Below, piece by piece: positions 28,715 to 38,421 of a stretch of DNA of 64,000 bases. Made by a program: the position numbers and the translations under genes. Position 1 is the first letter of the stretch; each line of letters starts with the position of its first letter. The stretch is from contig NZ_KI421509.1 of the NCBI RefSeq assembly GCF_000473225.1, forward strand, positions 852,458 through 916,457, written 5' to 3'. This DNA is from Sedimentitalea nanhaiensis DSM 24252 (GTDB lineage: Bacteria > Pseudomonadota > Alphaproteobacteria > Rhodobacterales > Rhodobacteraceae). The notes under the pieces were generated by a model. That model searched no databases, was not told the DNA's origin, and was given only the letters and a program-made list of their open reading frames with translations.

Positions 28715-29749
28715 ATGAGCACAGGAAAACTGACAATCGATCTGGCCGCCCTTGCGGATAACTGGCGTGCGCTGGACTCCCTGTCGCGGTGCGAAACAGC
28801 CGCCGTGATCAAGGCCAACGGCTACGGGCTGGGTTCGGCGCAGGTTGCCAAAACGCTGGCACAGGCCGGTGCCCGGCACTTCTTTGTTGCCATCGCCGAA
28901 GAGGGCGCAGCGGTGCGTCAGGCCCTGGGACAGGGGCCGCGCATTTCGGTATTTTCCGGGCACATGCCCGGCGACCGGGACTTGATTGCAGCCCACGATC
29001 TGACTCCGATGCTGAACTCGATCGACCAGATGCTGCATCACGTCGAGGCCCTGCCAGGCCATCGCTTTGGCATTCAACTGGACAGCGGCATGAACCGGTT
29101 GGGAATGGAAGCCGCCGAATGGGCCGCGTTGCGCGATATTGCGCTGTCGCAAGACCCGACGCTGATCATGTCGCATCTGGCCTGTGCGGACGAACCCGAC
29201 CATGACATGAATGCCCGGCAGCTGCGCAACTTTGTCGAGATGACCGACGGTATCGATGTGCCCCGTTCGCTTTCGGCCACCGGTGGCATCCTCTTGGGCC
29301 GCGACTTTCATTTCGACCTGACCCGCCCCGGTGTCGGCCTTTATGGCGGGATGCCCTTTGCCGAGGCCCGGCCGGTCGTCACGCTGGATCTGCCGGTCAT
29401 CCAGATACGCGACATCGAGGCTGGCGAAGCGGTCGGTTATGGCAACACCTGGATCGCACAGCGCCCGTCTCGTATCGCCACCATCGCCGCCGGATATGCC
29501 GACGGTCTGCTAAGAGCCATGGGACCCAAAGCGCAGCTGTTCGCCGGGTCCAGCCGCTGCCCGGTGGTGGGACGGGTCTCGATGGATCTGATCACAGCTG
29601 ACGTCACGGATCTGCCGCAGGACCCCGACACCCTGTCGATCATGGGCCCCGCCCAGACGGTTGATGACATCGCCGAGGCCGCCGGAACCATCGGATATGA
29701 AATTCTGACGTCGCTGGGCGGACGGTATCAGCGGGAGTATCATTCTTGA
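28715..29749 (+). CDS. alr: Alanine racemase
   Basis: 344 residues, ATG 28715. The PLP lysine lies in [13 protein letters not shown] near residue 33. [41 protein letters not shown] and [16 protein letters not shown] match the barrel and the C-terminal domain. It makes D-alanine for peptidoglycan. The stop overlaps the TTG start of the following mlaE-like gene, so the genes are translationally coupled. Confidence 0.94.
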   Translation: MSTGKLTIDLAALADNWRALDSLSRCETAAVIKANGYGLGSAQVAKTLAQAGARHFFVAIAEEGAAVRQALGQGPRISVFSGHMPGDRDLIAAHDLTPMLNSIDQMLHHVEALPGHRFGIQLDSGMNRLGMEAAEWAALRDIALSQDPTLIMSHLACADEPDHDMNARQLRNFVEMTDGIDVPRSLSATGGILLGRDFHFDLTRPGVGLYGGMPFAEARPVVTLDLPVIQIRDIEAGEAVGYGNTWIAQRPSRIATIAAGYADGLLRAMGPKAQLFAGSSRCPVVGRVSMDLITADVTDLPQDPDTLSIMGPAQTVDDIAEAAGTIGYEILTSLGGRYQREYHS

Positions 29750-30528
29750 ACCCTCTCACTATTTTGGAACGGCTGGGCCGCGCGGTTCTGACCGCCCTGG
29801 CGCTGATCGGGCGCGTGGCCATGTTCACTGCCCGCGCGTTCAGTCACATCCTGCGCCCTCCGTTCTATCCCCGCGAGTTCGCACAGGCCCTGCTGAGCAT
29901 CGGCTGGCTGTCCCTGCCAGTGGTTGGCCTGACAGCGATCTTTACCGGCGGCGCACTGGCCCTGCAGATCTATTCCGGCGGTGCGCGGTTCAATGCCGAA
30001 GCGGTGGTGCCCCAGATCGTCGCCATCGGCATGGTGCGCGAATTGGGGCCGGTTCTGGTCGGGCTGATGATCGCGGCGCGGGTCACCTCCAGCATCGCAG
30101 CCGAGATCGCCACGATGAAGGTCACCGAACAGATCGACGCGCTGGTCACCCTGTCCACCCACCCGATGAAATACCTGGTTGCACCGCGGGTGCTGGCGGC
30201 ATTGATCACCGTGCCTTTGCTGGTGGCGGTCGGCGACATCATCGGCATCGGCGGCGGGTATGCCGTGGCGGTCAAGAATCTCGGGTTCAATGCCGCCGCC
30301 TATCTGCAGAACACCGTCGATTTTCTGGAAATGCGCGATGTCGTATCCAGCCTGGTCAAGGGTGCGGTCTTTGGCGTCATCGCGGCCACGATGGGCTGTT
30401 TTTACGGCATGCAGTCCGGTCGGGGTGCCCAGGGCGTGGGCGGCGCCACCAAGGACAGCGTCGAAGCCGCCGCAATCCTGATCCTGGCCGCCAATTTTGT
30501 GCTTACAGGGGTGTTTTTCTCGATATGA
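29746..30528 (+). CDS. MlaE-family ABC transporter permease
   Basis: 260 residues from TTG 29746 overlapping the alr stop. Five or so membrane helices; conserved MlaE text includes [40 protein letters not shown] and [18 protein letters not shown]. The family moves phospholipids between inner and outer membrane together with an MlaF ATPase and an MlaD-type substrate-binding protein. No mlaD gene is adjacent, so that partner must be elsewhere. The downstream ATPase overlaps by four bases. Confidence 0.88.
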   Translation: MNPLTILERLGRAVLTALALIGRVAMFTARAFSHILRPPFYPREFAQALLSIGWLSLPVVGLTAIFTGGALALQIYSGGARFNAEAVVPQIVAIGMVRELGPVLVGLMIAARVTSSIAAEIATMKVTEQIDALVTLSTHPMKYLVAPRVLAALITVPLLVAVGDIIGIGGGYAVAVKNLGFNAAAYLQNTVDFLEMRDVVSSLVKGAVFGVIAATMGCFYGMQSGRGAQGVGGATKDSVEAAAILILAANFVLTGVFFSI

Positions 30529-31271
30529 TCCGGATGGAAAACGTTGAAAAGGCCTTTGGCAGCAACCGTGTCCTGCAGGGTATGTCATTGGAGATCCCCA
30601 AAGGCACGTCGATGGTGATCATCGGCGGTTCAGGCACCGGAAAATCGGTGGCGCTGAAATGCATCCTGGGGCTGATCCAACCGGATTCCGGCAAGATCCT
30701 GGTGGATGGCAAGGATGCGGCCTCGGGCGACCGGGACGCCTTTCTGGCCCGGTTCGGCATGCTGTTTCAGGGCGGCGCGCTGTTTGACAGCCTGCCAGTC
30801 TGGCAGAATGTCGCCTTTCGCCTGCTGCGCGGATCGCTCAAGCGCCCGATCAGCGAGGCGCGTGAAATCGCCATCGACAAACTGCGCCGCGTCGGGCTGA
30901 AACCCGCTGTGGCCGATCTGTTCCCTGCTGAACTGTCGGGGGGCATGCAGAAACGTGTTGGCCTTGCCCGCGCCATCGCGGCAGAACCCGAGATCATCTT
31001 TTTTGACGAGCCAACGACCGGGCTGGATCCGATCATGTCAGGTGTCATCAACGACCTGATCCGCGAAATCGTGGTGGAAATGGGTGCCACGGCAATGACC
31101 ATCACCCACGACATGACATCGGTACGCGCAATTGCCGACAACGTGGCGATGTTGCACGACGGGGTGATCAAATGGACCGGCCCGGTAGCCCGGATGGACA
31201 CCTCGGGCGATCCCTACCTCGACCAGTTCATCCATGGCCGCGCCGAAGGTCCGATCGAGGCCGTACGGTGA
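30525..31271 (+). CDS. MlaF-like ABC transporter ATP-binding protein
   Basis: 248 residues, ATG 30525 overlapping the mlaE stop. Walker A is IIGGSGTGKSVALKCIL, the signature is LSGGMQKRVGLARAIA and Walker B is IIFFDEPTTGLDPI, followed by the H-loop text MTITHDM. The GTGKS/LSGGMQKR combination is typical of MlaF. It powers the permease encoded before it. The gene ends 88 bp before the pqiA-like gene, in a gap with an AT-rich inverted repeat. Confidence 0.9.
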   Translation: MIRMENVEKAFGSNRVLQGMSLEIPKGTSMVIIGGSGTGKSVALKCILGLIQPDSGKILVDGKDAASGDRDAFLARFGMLFQGGALFDSLPVWQNVAFRLLRGSLKRPISEAREIAIDKLRRVGLKPAVADLFPAELSGGMQKRVGLARAIAAEPEIIFFDEPTTGLDPIMSGVINDLIREIVVEMGATAMTITHDMTSVRAIADNVAMLHDGVIKWTGPVARMDTSGDPYLDQFIHGRAEGPIEAVR

Positions 31272-31296
31272 GCGCGGTCGCATGCAAGGAAATTCG

Positions 31297-31328
31297 AAAT
31301 TTCTTGTCAAATTCCGCGCAAGAAATTT
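31297..31328. promoter_or_regulatory. AT-rich inverted repeat upstream of pqiA-like gene
   Basis: AAATTTCTT and AAGAAATTT (nine perfect pairs) face each other across 14 bases, directly preceded by a second, overlapping symmetric stretch (GAAATTCGAAATTTC). It lies in the 88-bp gap between mlaF and the pqiA-like gene. It could be an operator or a transcript hairpin. No T-tract follows it, so a simple terminator is less likely. Confidence 0.4.
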
Positions 31329-31358
31329 GCGTCATACAAACCTTGTGCGGATAATGCC

Positions 31359-31787
31359 ATGGTGCTGCGCCTCACCAATCTGGCTCTGCTGATCCTCTAC
31401 CCCATCGCCTGGTTTGCACCGCTGTTGCGCGCCGGCATGCTGCCCCTGTTCGGTCTGTCGGAAATCTCGGTGATGTCCGGCCTGCAAAGCCTTTGGGACA
31501 CCGATGTGGCGCTGGCCCTGCTGGTCACCTTTCTGGCCGTCTTTGCCCCATATCTCAAGACTATCGGTCTGGCTCTGATTCATTTTGGCCAGCTGCGCCG
31601 CCGCGTTCTGCCGGCTCTGGATATTCTGGGCAAGCTGGCGATGGCCGACGTATTCCTGATCGCACTCTACATAGTGGTGGTCAAAGGCATCGGTCTGGCA
31701 ACGATACAGACAGCCTGGGGGCTGTATCTGTTTACGGCCTGCGTGATGGCCTCGATGGCAATCAGCCATTTGACGGCCAAGCGCTGA
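31359..31787 (+). CDS. PqiA-family membrane protein
   Basis: 142 residues, nearly all membrane: helices around LLILYPIAWFAPLL, ALALLVTFLAVFAPYLKTIG, MADVFLIALYIVVV and LYLFTACVMASMAISHL. The FAPYLKT and L-x-x-LGKLAMADVFLIAL text is typical of the PqiA half-domain. Longer PqiA proteins have two such units and zinc-ribbon cysteines; here there is one unit and no cysteine cluster. Next to mlaEF it probably belongs to the same envelope-lipid function. Confidence 0.78.
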   Translation: MVLRLTNLALLILYPIAWFAPLLRAGMLPLFGLSEISVMSGLQSLWDTDVALALLVTFLAVFAPYLKTIGLALIHFGQLRRRVLPALDILGKLAMADVFLIALYIVVVKGIGLATIQTAWGLYLFTACVMASMAISHLTAKR

Positions 31788-31803
31788 GACGGCACAAGAC
31801 AAC

Positions 31804-33168
31804 ATGGCAAAAACCAAAACCTATACCTGTTCGGCCTGCGGGGCGTCGTTTTCGAAATGGTCCGGACGCTGCGAAGGCTGCGGCGACTGGAACACCATTA
31901 TAGAAGAGGCCCCCCTCTCCGCAGGCCCGGCGTCGAAATCGCTGGGCGCAAAACGCGGTCATGCCATCACGCTCACTGACTTGTCGACCGAGGAACCGCC
32001 ACCACCGCGCACCCGGTCCGGGATGGATGAACTGGACCGCGTCCTGGGCGGCGGGCTGGTGGCGGCCTCGGCCATTCTGGTCGGTGGCGATCCGGGTATT
32101 GGTAAATCCACCCTGTTGTTGCAGGCGGCGGCCAAATTCGCCAATGCGGGGCTGAAGACGCTCTACATCAGCGGCGAAGAAGCCAGCGCCCAAGTGCGGA
32201 TGCGCGCGCAACGTCTCGATCTGGCCAGCGCCCCGGTGAAACTGGCCGCTGAAACCAACCTGCGCGATATCCTGACAACCCTGGAAGCCGAACGCCCGCA
32301 ATTGGCGATCATCGATTCGATTCAGACGATGTGGGCCGACAATGTCGACAGCGCGCCCGGGTCGGTCAGCCAGGTGCGAGCGGCGGCGCACGAGCTGACC
32401 ACCTTTGCCAAGCGTCGCGGCACCAGCGTGATCCTGGTGGGGCATGTCACCAAGGACGGGCAGATCGCCGGGCCAAGGGTGGTCGAACATATGGTCGACA
32501 CCGTGCTTTATTTCGAGGGCGAGCGCGGGCACCAGTTCCGTATCCTGCGCGCGGTCAAGAACCGATTCGGCCCTGCGGATGAGATCGGCGTTTTCGAGAT
32601 GACCGGGCGGGGGCTGGCCGAGGTTCTCAACCCGTCGGCGCTGTTTCTGTCAGAGCGCGGCCAACCCAGCGCCGGGTCGGTTGTATTCGCTGGCATCGAA
32701 GGCACGCGCCCGGTGCTTGTGGAATTGCAGGCCCTGGTCGCACCCAGCCCCCATTCCCAACCCCGCCGCACAGTCGTTGGCTGGGACGGGGGGCGGCTGG
32801 CGATGATTCTGGCGGTCCTGGAAGCCCGTTGTGGGATTCCCTTTGCCGGGTTGGATGTTTACCTGAACGTCGCAGGCGGGATGAAAATCTCTGAACCCGC
32901 CGCCGATCTGGCGGTCGCGGCGGCGTTGCTCAGTGCGCGCGAGGACGTGGCTTTGCCCGCCGATACCGTGGTTTTTGGAGAAATCAGCCTGTCCGGGGCG
33001 TTGCGCCCTGCCCCACAGACAGAAAACAGGTTGAAGGAAGCGCAAAAACTTGGTTTCACCGCCGCCATTGCTCCGGCTGGTGGCAAAACCGGCACAGCTG
33101 ATAGTCTTGCGTTAACGCGGGCTACAGATTTGACCGGTTTTGTAGGAGAAGTATTCGGAGCCGGGTAA
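31804..33168 (+). CDS. radA: DNA repair protein RadA
   Basis: 454 residues. A four-cysteine zinc finger (YTCSACG and CEGCGDW) is followed by the RecA-like ATPase with Walker A GGDPGIGKSTLLLQ and the RadA-specific KNRFG motif (VKNRFGPADEIGVF). The C-terminal Lon-like domain has GLDVYLNVAGGMKISEPAAD. RadA drives branch migration in recombinational repair. It follows the pqiA-like gene by 16 bp and precedes cvpA, a common order in alphaproteobacteria. Confidence 0.95.
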   Translation: MAKTKTYTCSACGASFSKWSGRCEGCGDWNTIIEEAPLSAGPASKSLGAKRGHAITLTDLSTEEPPPPRTRSGMDELDRVLGGGLVAASAILVGGDPGIGKSTLLLQAAAKFANAGLKTLYISGEEASAQVRMRAQRLDLASAPVKLAAETNLRDILTTLEAERPQLAIIDSIQTMWADNVDSAPGSVSQVRAAAHELTTFAKRRGTSVILVGHVTKDGQIAGPRVVEHMVDTVLYFEGERGHQFRILRAVKNRFGPADEIGVFEMTGRGLAEVLNPSALFLSERGQPSAGSVVFAGIEGTRPVLVELQALVAPSPHSQPRRTVVGWDGGRLAMILAVLEARCGIPFAGLDVYLNVAGGMKISEPAADLAVAAALLSAREDVALPADTVVFGEISLSGALRPAPQTENRLKEAQKLGFTAAIAPAGGKTGTADSLALTRATDLTGFVGEVFGAG

Positions 33169-33213
33169 CGACGCGCCTAAAGGTCACAGGCATAAACAGG
33201 ACGGATCAGGACT

Positions 33214-33768
33214 ATGGAAGGTTTCACCATCATCGACGGGGTCGTCGCCCTGATCATCGTTGTCTCTGCGCTGCTGGCTTATTCGCGCGGTTTCGTGCGC
33301 GAAGCCATGGCCATCGCCGGCTGGATCGCCGCCGCAATTTTGGGATTTCTGTTTGCGCCCGCCGTCGAACCCCTGATCAAGGAAATTCCGGTTCTCGGCG
33401 ATTTTGTCGCCGACAGCTGCGAACTCAGCATCATCGCCGCCTTTGCTGCCGTCTTTGCCGTTGCGCTGATCATCGTGTCTTTCTTTACCCCGCTGTTTTC
33501 CTCGCTGGTCCAACGCTCGGCCCTGGGTGGGATCGACCAGGGGCTGGGGTTTTTCTTTGGCGTGGCGCGCGGCATTCTGCTGATCGCCATCGGCTTCTTT
33601 GTCTATGAAACCGTAATCACCGAGCAGACCTTTACCATGGTCGATCAAAGCCGCTCGGCTCAGGTCTTCTCTCGGCTGACCGATACCATCGAGGAGCGTA
33701 ACCCCGAACAGGCGCTCGGTTGGATCACGCTGCAATACGAAAATCTGGTCAGCAGCTGCGGCGAGTAA
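33214..33768 (+). CDS. cvpA: CvpA-family membrane protein
   Basis: 184 residues with four membrane helices. The start MEGFTIIDGVVALIIVVSAL and YSRGFVREAMAIAGWIAAAI are typical of CvpA. GGIDQGLGFFFGVARGILLI is the conserved third-helix region. CvpA is an inner-membrane protein linked to envelope homeostasis and, in enterics, colicin V production. It sits between radA and purF; in many bacteria cvpA directly precedes purF, but here a Hint-domain gene intervenes. Confidence 0.9.
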   Translation: MEGFTIIDGVVALIIVVSALLAYSRGFVREAMAIAGWIAAAILGFLFAPAVEPLIKEIPVLGDFVADSCELSIIAAFAAVFAVALIIVSFFTPLFSSLVQRSALGGIDQGLGFFFGVARGILLIAIGFFVYETVITEQTFTMVDQSRSAQVFSRLTDTIEERNPEQALGWITLQYENLVSSCGE

Positions 33769-33815
33769 CTCCTCTCCGGCCAGATCGGCCGGTCCGAAAA
33801 ATTCCAAGGAATCGC

Positions 33816-33868
33816 CCAGATTGCGGGTTCCGTGGCCACAGAATTGCCGTGCTCAGCCCGCAATCTGG
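33816..33868. other. 12-bp perfect inverted repeat in the cvpA-Hint gap
   Basis: CCAGATTGCGGG at 33816-33827 and its exact complement at 33857-33868 enclose 29 bases. The 301-bp gap 33769-34069 has no convincing gene. Just upstream is a second, smaller hairpin (CCGGCC 33776-33781 with GGCCGG 33787-33792). Possible roles are a stem of a small structured RNA, a bidirectional transcription stop, or a dispersed repeat. No T-tract follows. Confidence 0.55.
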
Positions 33869-34069
33869 CGCATCCGGGACACCGTTTTGGTAAACAGACT
33901 ATGATTGGGAGGTCACATCTGGTTTGCAATCCACGTCTTTGGTCGGGGATTGGCCCGGATCTGGAAAAAGTAAACGATTATGGCCGCAATAGTGACCAAA
34001 AAACGGCGAATTTTCGATGCCAGCTTAGAGCCAGAACAAACGGACACACGCTGACAAAGGACCACGCAA

Positions 34070-34699
34070 ATGTTTTTGAACCACGGACAAGCTTTCGCCC
34101 AATTCGCCCCCGCCGATGCCGCTGCCAAGCCGCCGGTTCTTTCTCTGCCCAAACGTCAGGAAGTGAATGCCTTCAAGGCAGGAACGATGCTGGAAACCCC
34201 ATCCGGTTGGCAGACCGTCGAGACACTGAATGCAGGGGATCGAGTATATACTCTGGACGGCGGGTTCGCTGAATTGATCCGCATCCGGCAACACCGTGTG
34301 GCCGCCGGTTCGGCCCGGGCCATTCATGTGCCCGCCGGAAGCCTGAACAACTGTTCCGATCTGGTTCTGACCGCCGGGCAGCATGTCGCCCTGGTCGAAC
34401 CGGAATGCGAGACCCTGTTTCAGGCCCCCTGTGTTCTGGCCCCCGCCTCTGCACTGTGCGGCTTTCGCGGAATCACTTCGGTTGTCGGCTTTTCCGACAT
34501 TGAGGCGACGGAACTGACCTTTGCCAACGAAGAAATCGTCTATGCCCAGACTGGCGCGTTGATCCATGTTCCGTCGGGCGTTACCGATCCGTTCTTCCGC
34601 ACCCTGCGGTATGGCGAAACCCGCGCCCTGCTGTCGATGCTGAACCGGGGTCATTGCGGCCTGGACCCGCTGGGTTTTGCCCCTGCGCTTGCCGCCTGA
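34070..34699 (+). CDS. Stand-alone Hint-domain (Hint_2) protein
   Basis: 209 residues, ATG 34070. After about 35 residues, AFKAGTMLETPSGWQTVETL and NAGDRVYTLDGGF show the start of a Hint (hedgehog/intein) module. LVLTAGQHVALVE is the T-x-x-H block. As in the Hint_2 family, the usual leading cysteine is an alanine, so autocatalytic splicing or cleavage in the classic way is not expected. Roseobacters often carry such domains at the ends of large secreted proteins; this one is free-standing. Function unknown. It interrupts the usual cvpA-purF order. Confidence 0.75.
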   Translation: MFLNHGQAFAQFAPADAAAKPPVLSLPKRQEVNAFKAGTMLETPSGWQTVETLNAGDRVYTLDGGFAELIRIRQHRVAAGSARAIHVPAGSLNNCSDLVLTAGQHVALVEPECETLFQAPCVLAPASALCGFRGITSVVGFSDIEATELTFANEEIVYAQTGALIHVPSGVTDPFFRTLRYGETRALLSMLNRGHCGLDPLGFAPALAA

Positions 34700-34920
34700 T
34701 CCACACCACCACCCGACACCCACCACAAATGGCCGCTCCTCTACGGGGCGGCCTTTGACATTTCAGCGCTGAGCAGAGCCGGGTTGGCCATGGCGCTCTC
34801 CCGCGAAGGGCGAAATGCAAAGGTTTGATGACTGGACGGGTGACACTGGTGGACAGAGGCTCTATGTGAGGGGCATCCTGCCACTGGATTCGGAGCTGCC
34901 CCGCTTTGTCCACCCTGCAT

Positions 34921-36405
34921 ATGCCGCCCGCCCATCCTTTTGATACCTCAGGTCTGCTTGATCTTGGTGAGGATGATACCTTGCACGAAGAATGCGGCAT
35001 CTTTGGTGTTGTCGGCGTTCAGGACGCCTCGACCTTTGTCGCGCTCGGTCTGCATGCCTTGCAGCACCGCGGGCAAGAGGCCGGCGGCATCGTGGCCCAT
35101 GACCCGGAACAGGGGTTCAATAACGCCCGCCGCTTTGGCTATGTGCGCGACAATTTCACCAGTCAGAAAATCATGGAAACCCTGCCCGGGCCATTGTCCA
35201 TCGGACACGTGCGTTATTCCACATCGGGCAGCAAGGGGCAGACCGCGATTCGCGATGTGCAGCCGTTCTTTGGTGAATTTTCGATGGGCGGAGCGGCGAT
35301 TGCCCATAATGGCAATATCACCAACGCCAATACCCTGCGGCGCGAACTGATCGAGCGGGGGTCAATCTTTCAATCCTCTTCCGACAGCGAATGCATCATC
35401 CATCTGATGGCACGGTCGATGGGACGGTCCATTCCCGACCGGATGGAAGAAGCTTTGCGCAAAGTCGAAGGCGCGTTTTCCGTTGTGGCGATGACTCGTA
35501 CCAAACTGATCGGCGTGCGCGACCCGCTGGGCGTGCGCCCGCTGGTGCTGGGCAAGATTGGCGATGGGTGGGCGCTCAGTTCAGAGACCTGCGCGCTGGA
35601 TATAATCGGTGCCGAATTCGTACGCGAGATCGAGCCCGGCGAGATGGTCGTCATCAACACCGATGGGGTGCAAAGTCATTTCCCCTTCCGCCGTCAGAAA
35701 CCACGCTTCTGCATTTTCGAGCACGTCTATTTCAGCCGCCCCGACAGCATTCTGGGAGGGCGCAGCGTTTATGAAACCCGCGAGGCGATCGGTCGTGAAC
35801 TGGCTAAGGAAAGCCCGGTAGAGGCCGATCTGGTCTGCCCGGTGCCCGACAGTGGAACCCCGGCAGCAATCGGGTTCTCGCTGGAAAGTGGCATTCCCTA
35901 TGCCATGGGGATTATCCGCAACCAGTATATGGGCCGGACCTTCATCGAACCGACCGAGCAGATTCGCAACATGGGCGTGCGTCTGAAACTGAACGTCAAT
36001 CGGGCGCTGATCAAAGGCAAGCGTGTCATCCTGGTGGACGATTCCGTTGTCCGCGGCACCACCAGCCGCAAAATCAAGGAAATGATTCTGGATGCCGGCG
36101 CGAAAGAGGTGCATTTCCGAATCGCATCCCCCCCCACCGCCTGGCCCTGTTTTTACGGGGTCGACACGCCGCAGCGCGAAAAGCTGTTGGCCGCGACCAT
36201 GTCCGAAGACGAGATGCGCGAACACCTGGCTGTGGACAGTCTAAAGTTCATCTCGCTGGATGGTCTCTACCGCGCCGTCGGCGAGGCTCAGGGACGCAAT
36301 CCCACCTGCCCGCAATATTGCGACGCCTGTTTCTCGGGTGAATACCCCGTCAAGCCCGCCGATATGGTTGAACAGGGCTTTCAGATGAAGCCCGCCGCAG
36401 AATAG
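34921..36405 (+). CDS. purF: Amidophosphoribosyltransferase
   Basis: 494 residues from ATG 34921 (a TTG five codons upstream, better spaced from CGGAG at 34891, is an alternative start). The glutaminase nucleophile cysteine is in EECGIFGVVGV, exposed after removal of a short leader. LQHRGQEAGGIV, SIGHVRYST and AHNGNITN are glutaminase motifs. The PRPP loop is VILVDDSVVRGTTSRK. It makes phosphoribosylamine, the first committed step of purine synthesis. Confidence 0.95.
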   Translation: MPPAHPFDTSGLLDLGEDDTLHEECGIFGVVGVQDASTFVALGLHALQHRGQEAGGIVAHDPEQGFNNARRFGYVRDNFTSQKIMETLPGPLSIGHVRYSTSGSKGQTAIRDVQPFFGEFSMGGAAIAHNGNITNANTLRRELIERGSIFQSSSDSECIIHLMARSMGRSIPDRMEEALRKVEGAFSVVAMTRTKLIGVRDPLGVRPLVLGKIGDGWALSSETCALDIIGAEFVREIEPGEMVVINTDGVQSHFPFRRQKPRFCIFEHVYFSRPDSILGGRSVYETREAIGRELAKESPVEADLVCPVPDSGTPAAIGFSLESGIPYAMGIIRNQYMGRTFIEPTEQIRNMGVRLKLNVNRALIKGKRVILVDDSVVRGTTSRKIKEMILDAGAKEVHFRIASPPTAWPCFYGVDTPQREKLLAATMSEDEMREHLAVDSLKFISLDGLYRAVGEAQGRNPTCPQYCDACFSGEYPVKPADMVEQGFQMKPAAE

Positions 36406-36568
36406 GCCGATCAGCGCCGTCTGCCGTGACCGCATTGGGCAGGGTATTGCCGACAGGCCCATTTCGGCACACGGACTGCTCTTTTCCCGCCGATTGACGC
36501 ATGCTAGGCGCTGATGCCAAAGATGCGGCAATGCAGCATTGCGGTACAATCGCCAAGTGAGGCAGATC

Positions 36569-36841
36569 ATGACAAATGCAACAGAGGCGGGTCCTACCCC
36601 GTCCAACGTGGCCAAGCTGGCCACGCAGAACCGCGTTCTGAACAGCCGTTCCACCGACCTGATCGGGTTATTCGGCCCCCAAAGCAACCTGACCGCCCTT
36701 GTTCGTGAATCCAACGGACGGATTCGCAAGGTTGAAACCGGTGATAAACTGAGCATTGGCCGCATCGTCGGTATCGACGAGGACGGCGTAGTGGTCGAGC
36801 GCAATGGAAGCACCCGGCGGTTGGCGCTGCCTTCGGGCTGA
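36569..36841 (+). CDS. Small conserved-looking protein between purF and SDR
   Basis: 90 residues from ATG 36569 (MTNATEAGPTPSNVAKLATQ). The C-terminal part LTALVRESNGRIRKVETGDK, then SIGRIVGIDEDGVVVERNG, reads as a small beta-strand domain of the kind in pilus-assembly PilP-like proteins. No signal peptide or membrane helix is seen. Codon use matches the neighbours and it lies between purF and the SDR, so it is probably real. I cannot assign a function. Confidence 0.7.
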   Translation: MTNATEAGPTPSNVAKLATQNRVLNSRSTDLIGLFGPQSNLTALVRESNGRIRKVETGDKLSIGRIVGIDEDGVVVERNGSTRRLALPSG

Positions 36842-36883
36842 TCGGCTCTTGACCATTGCCGCGCTGCGGGTCAAACCGCGCCC

Positions 36884-37519
36884 ATGACAAAACTTGCCCT
36901 GATCACCGGCGCGTCGCGCGGCTTGGGTGCGGCGCTCGCCGAGGCGCTGGCCCCCACCCATCACGTCATCGCCGTTGCCCGCACCACCGGTGCCCTGGAA
37001 GAACTGGACGACCGCATTCAGGCCGCTGGCGGAAGCGCGACACTGGCCCCAATGGACATTACCGACCCGAATGCCATGGCCACCCTGTGTCGCGGAATCC
37101 ATGACCGCTGGGGCCAGCTGGATCTGTGGCTGCATACGGCAATTCATGCCGCCCCCCTCTGCCCGGCCAACTTTATCGATGCCAAGGATTGGGAGAAATC
37201 GGTAGCGATCAATACGACGGCGGTCTCGGTCCTGATCCCTTATGTGGCGCCCCTTTTGGGGCAAACGGGCCAAGCGGTGTTCTTTGACGATCCACGCGCA
37301 GGCGAAAAATTCTTCGGAACCTATGGGGCCACCAAAGCGGCACAAATCGCCATGGCCCGCAGTTGGGCGACGGAAGCGGCCCGCACCGGTCCCAGGGTTT
37401 CCATCCTGACCCCGTCTGCGATGCCCACCGCCACCCGCGCGCGGTTCTTTCCGGGCGAAGATCGGGCCGCACTTGCCCTCCCTCGGGATGAAGCGGTACG
37501 CTTATTGGCACAATTGTGA
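36884..37519 (+). CDS. Short-chain dehydrogenase/reductase
   Basis: 211 residues. The NAD(P)-binding start is KLALITGASRGLGAALAEAL and the catalytic Y-x3-K is in GTYGATKAAQIAMARSW. At 211 residues it is a short classical SDR, ending soon after the substrate loop. Substrate unknown. It follows the 90-residue gene by 42 bp and ends about 120 bp before surE. Confidence 0.85.
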   Translation: MTKLALITGASRGLGAALAEALAPTHHVIAVARTTGALEELDDRIQAAGGSATLAPMDITDPNAMATLCRGIHDRWGQLDLWLHTAIHAAPLCPANFIDAKDWEKSVAINTTAVSVLIPYVAPLLGQTGQAVFFDDPRAGEKFFGTYGATKAAQIAMARSWATEAARTGPRVSILTPSAMPTATRARFFPGEDRAALALPRDEAVRLLAQL

Positions 37520-37638
37520 CCGCAGGCGGTCGGAACCGGCGTTCTTGCAACGGATACACGCATTTTTGACCGGAAACAGCGCGCTCGCTTGCCGGTCCCG
37601 CATGTCGTGTCTATCAAGAGGCAAAAGGGCAGCACTTC

Positions 37639-38421
37639 ATGCGCATTCTGATCACCAATGACGACGGCATCAACGCACCCGGATTGGACATTCTGGAGAC
37701 CATCGCCGCCGAACTCACCGGACCGGGCGGAGAGGTCTGGACCGTGGCCCCGGCGTTCGAGCAATCCGGCGTGGCGCATTGCATCAGCTATACGCACCCG
37801 ATGATGATCGCCAAGATGGGCGAACGCCGGTATGCCGCCGAAGGCAGCCCGGCAGATTGCGTGTTGGCCGGACTGCATGACGTGATGAAAGACACCCCCC
37901 CCGATCTGGTCCTGTCCGGCGTCAACCGGGGCAACAACTCGGCCGAGAATGCGCTGTACTCGGGCACCCTTGGCGGCGCGATAGAGGCCGCGTTGCAGGG
38001 GCTGCCCGCCATCGCCCTGTCGCAATATTACGGCCCGCGCAATTTCGGCATCGACAATCCATTTGACGCCGCCGCCGGTCATGGTGCCGACGTGATCCGC
38101 CGGATTCTGGCCGCCATGCCACAAGCGTCCGAAGACTACCGCCTGTTCTTCAACGTCAATTTCCCCCCGGTCCCGGCGGACGAGGTCAAGGGCATCCAGG
38201 TCACGGCCCAGGGATTTCGCCGTGGCACGCAGTTTGAAGTCGAACCGCACAGCTCGCCCTCGGGACGGCGCTTTTTATGGATCAAGGGGGGCAATCAACA
38301 GATCAGGACCAAGCCCGGAACCGACGCTTTCGCCAACCTTGATGGATATGTTTCGGTCACGCCGATGCGCGCGGATCTGACCGCCCATGACGCATTGACG
38401 GCGATGAAGGCAATCGAATGA
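37639..38421 (+). CDS. surE: 5'/3'-nucleotidase SurE
   Basis: 260 residues. It begins [20 protein letters not shown] with the metal-binding DD pair. [20 protein letters not shown] supplies the second metal-site asparagine, and [12 protein letters not shown] follows. SurE dephosphorylates nucleoside monophosphates and is linked with stationary-phase survival. The stop overlaps the pcm start by four bases, the classic surE-pcm pair. Confidence 0.94.
   Translation: MRILITNDDGINAPGLDILETIAAELTGPGGEVWTVAPAFEQSGVAHCISYTHPMMIAKMGERRYAAEGSPADCVLAGLHDVMKDTPPDLVLSGVNRGNNSAENALYSGTLGGAIEAALQGLPAIALSQYYGPRNFGIDNPFDAAAGHGADVIRRILAAMPQASEDYRLFFNVNFPPVPADEVKGIQVTAQGFRRGTQFEVEPHSSPSGRRFLWIKGGNQQIRTKPGTDAFANLDGYVSVTPMRADLTAHDALTAMKAIE

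Noticed and set aside
28571-29311. N-terminal extension of the minus-strand hypothetical protein
   Set aside because: It is antisense to alr; the plausible protein starts at ATG 28570 with its membrane helix.
33769-34069. tRNA or known riboswitch in the structured gap
   Set aside because: The hairpin has no cloverleaf, no TTCGA-type T-loop and no known aptamer core.
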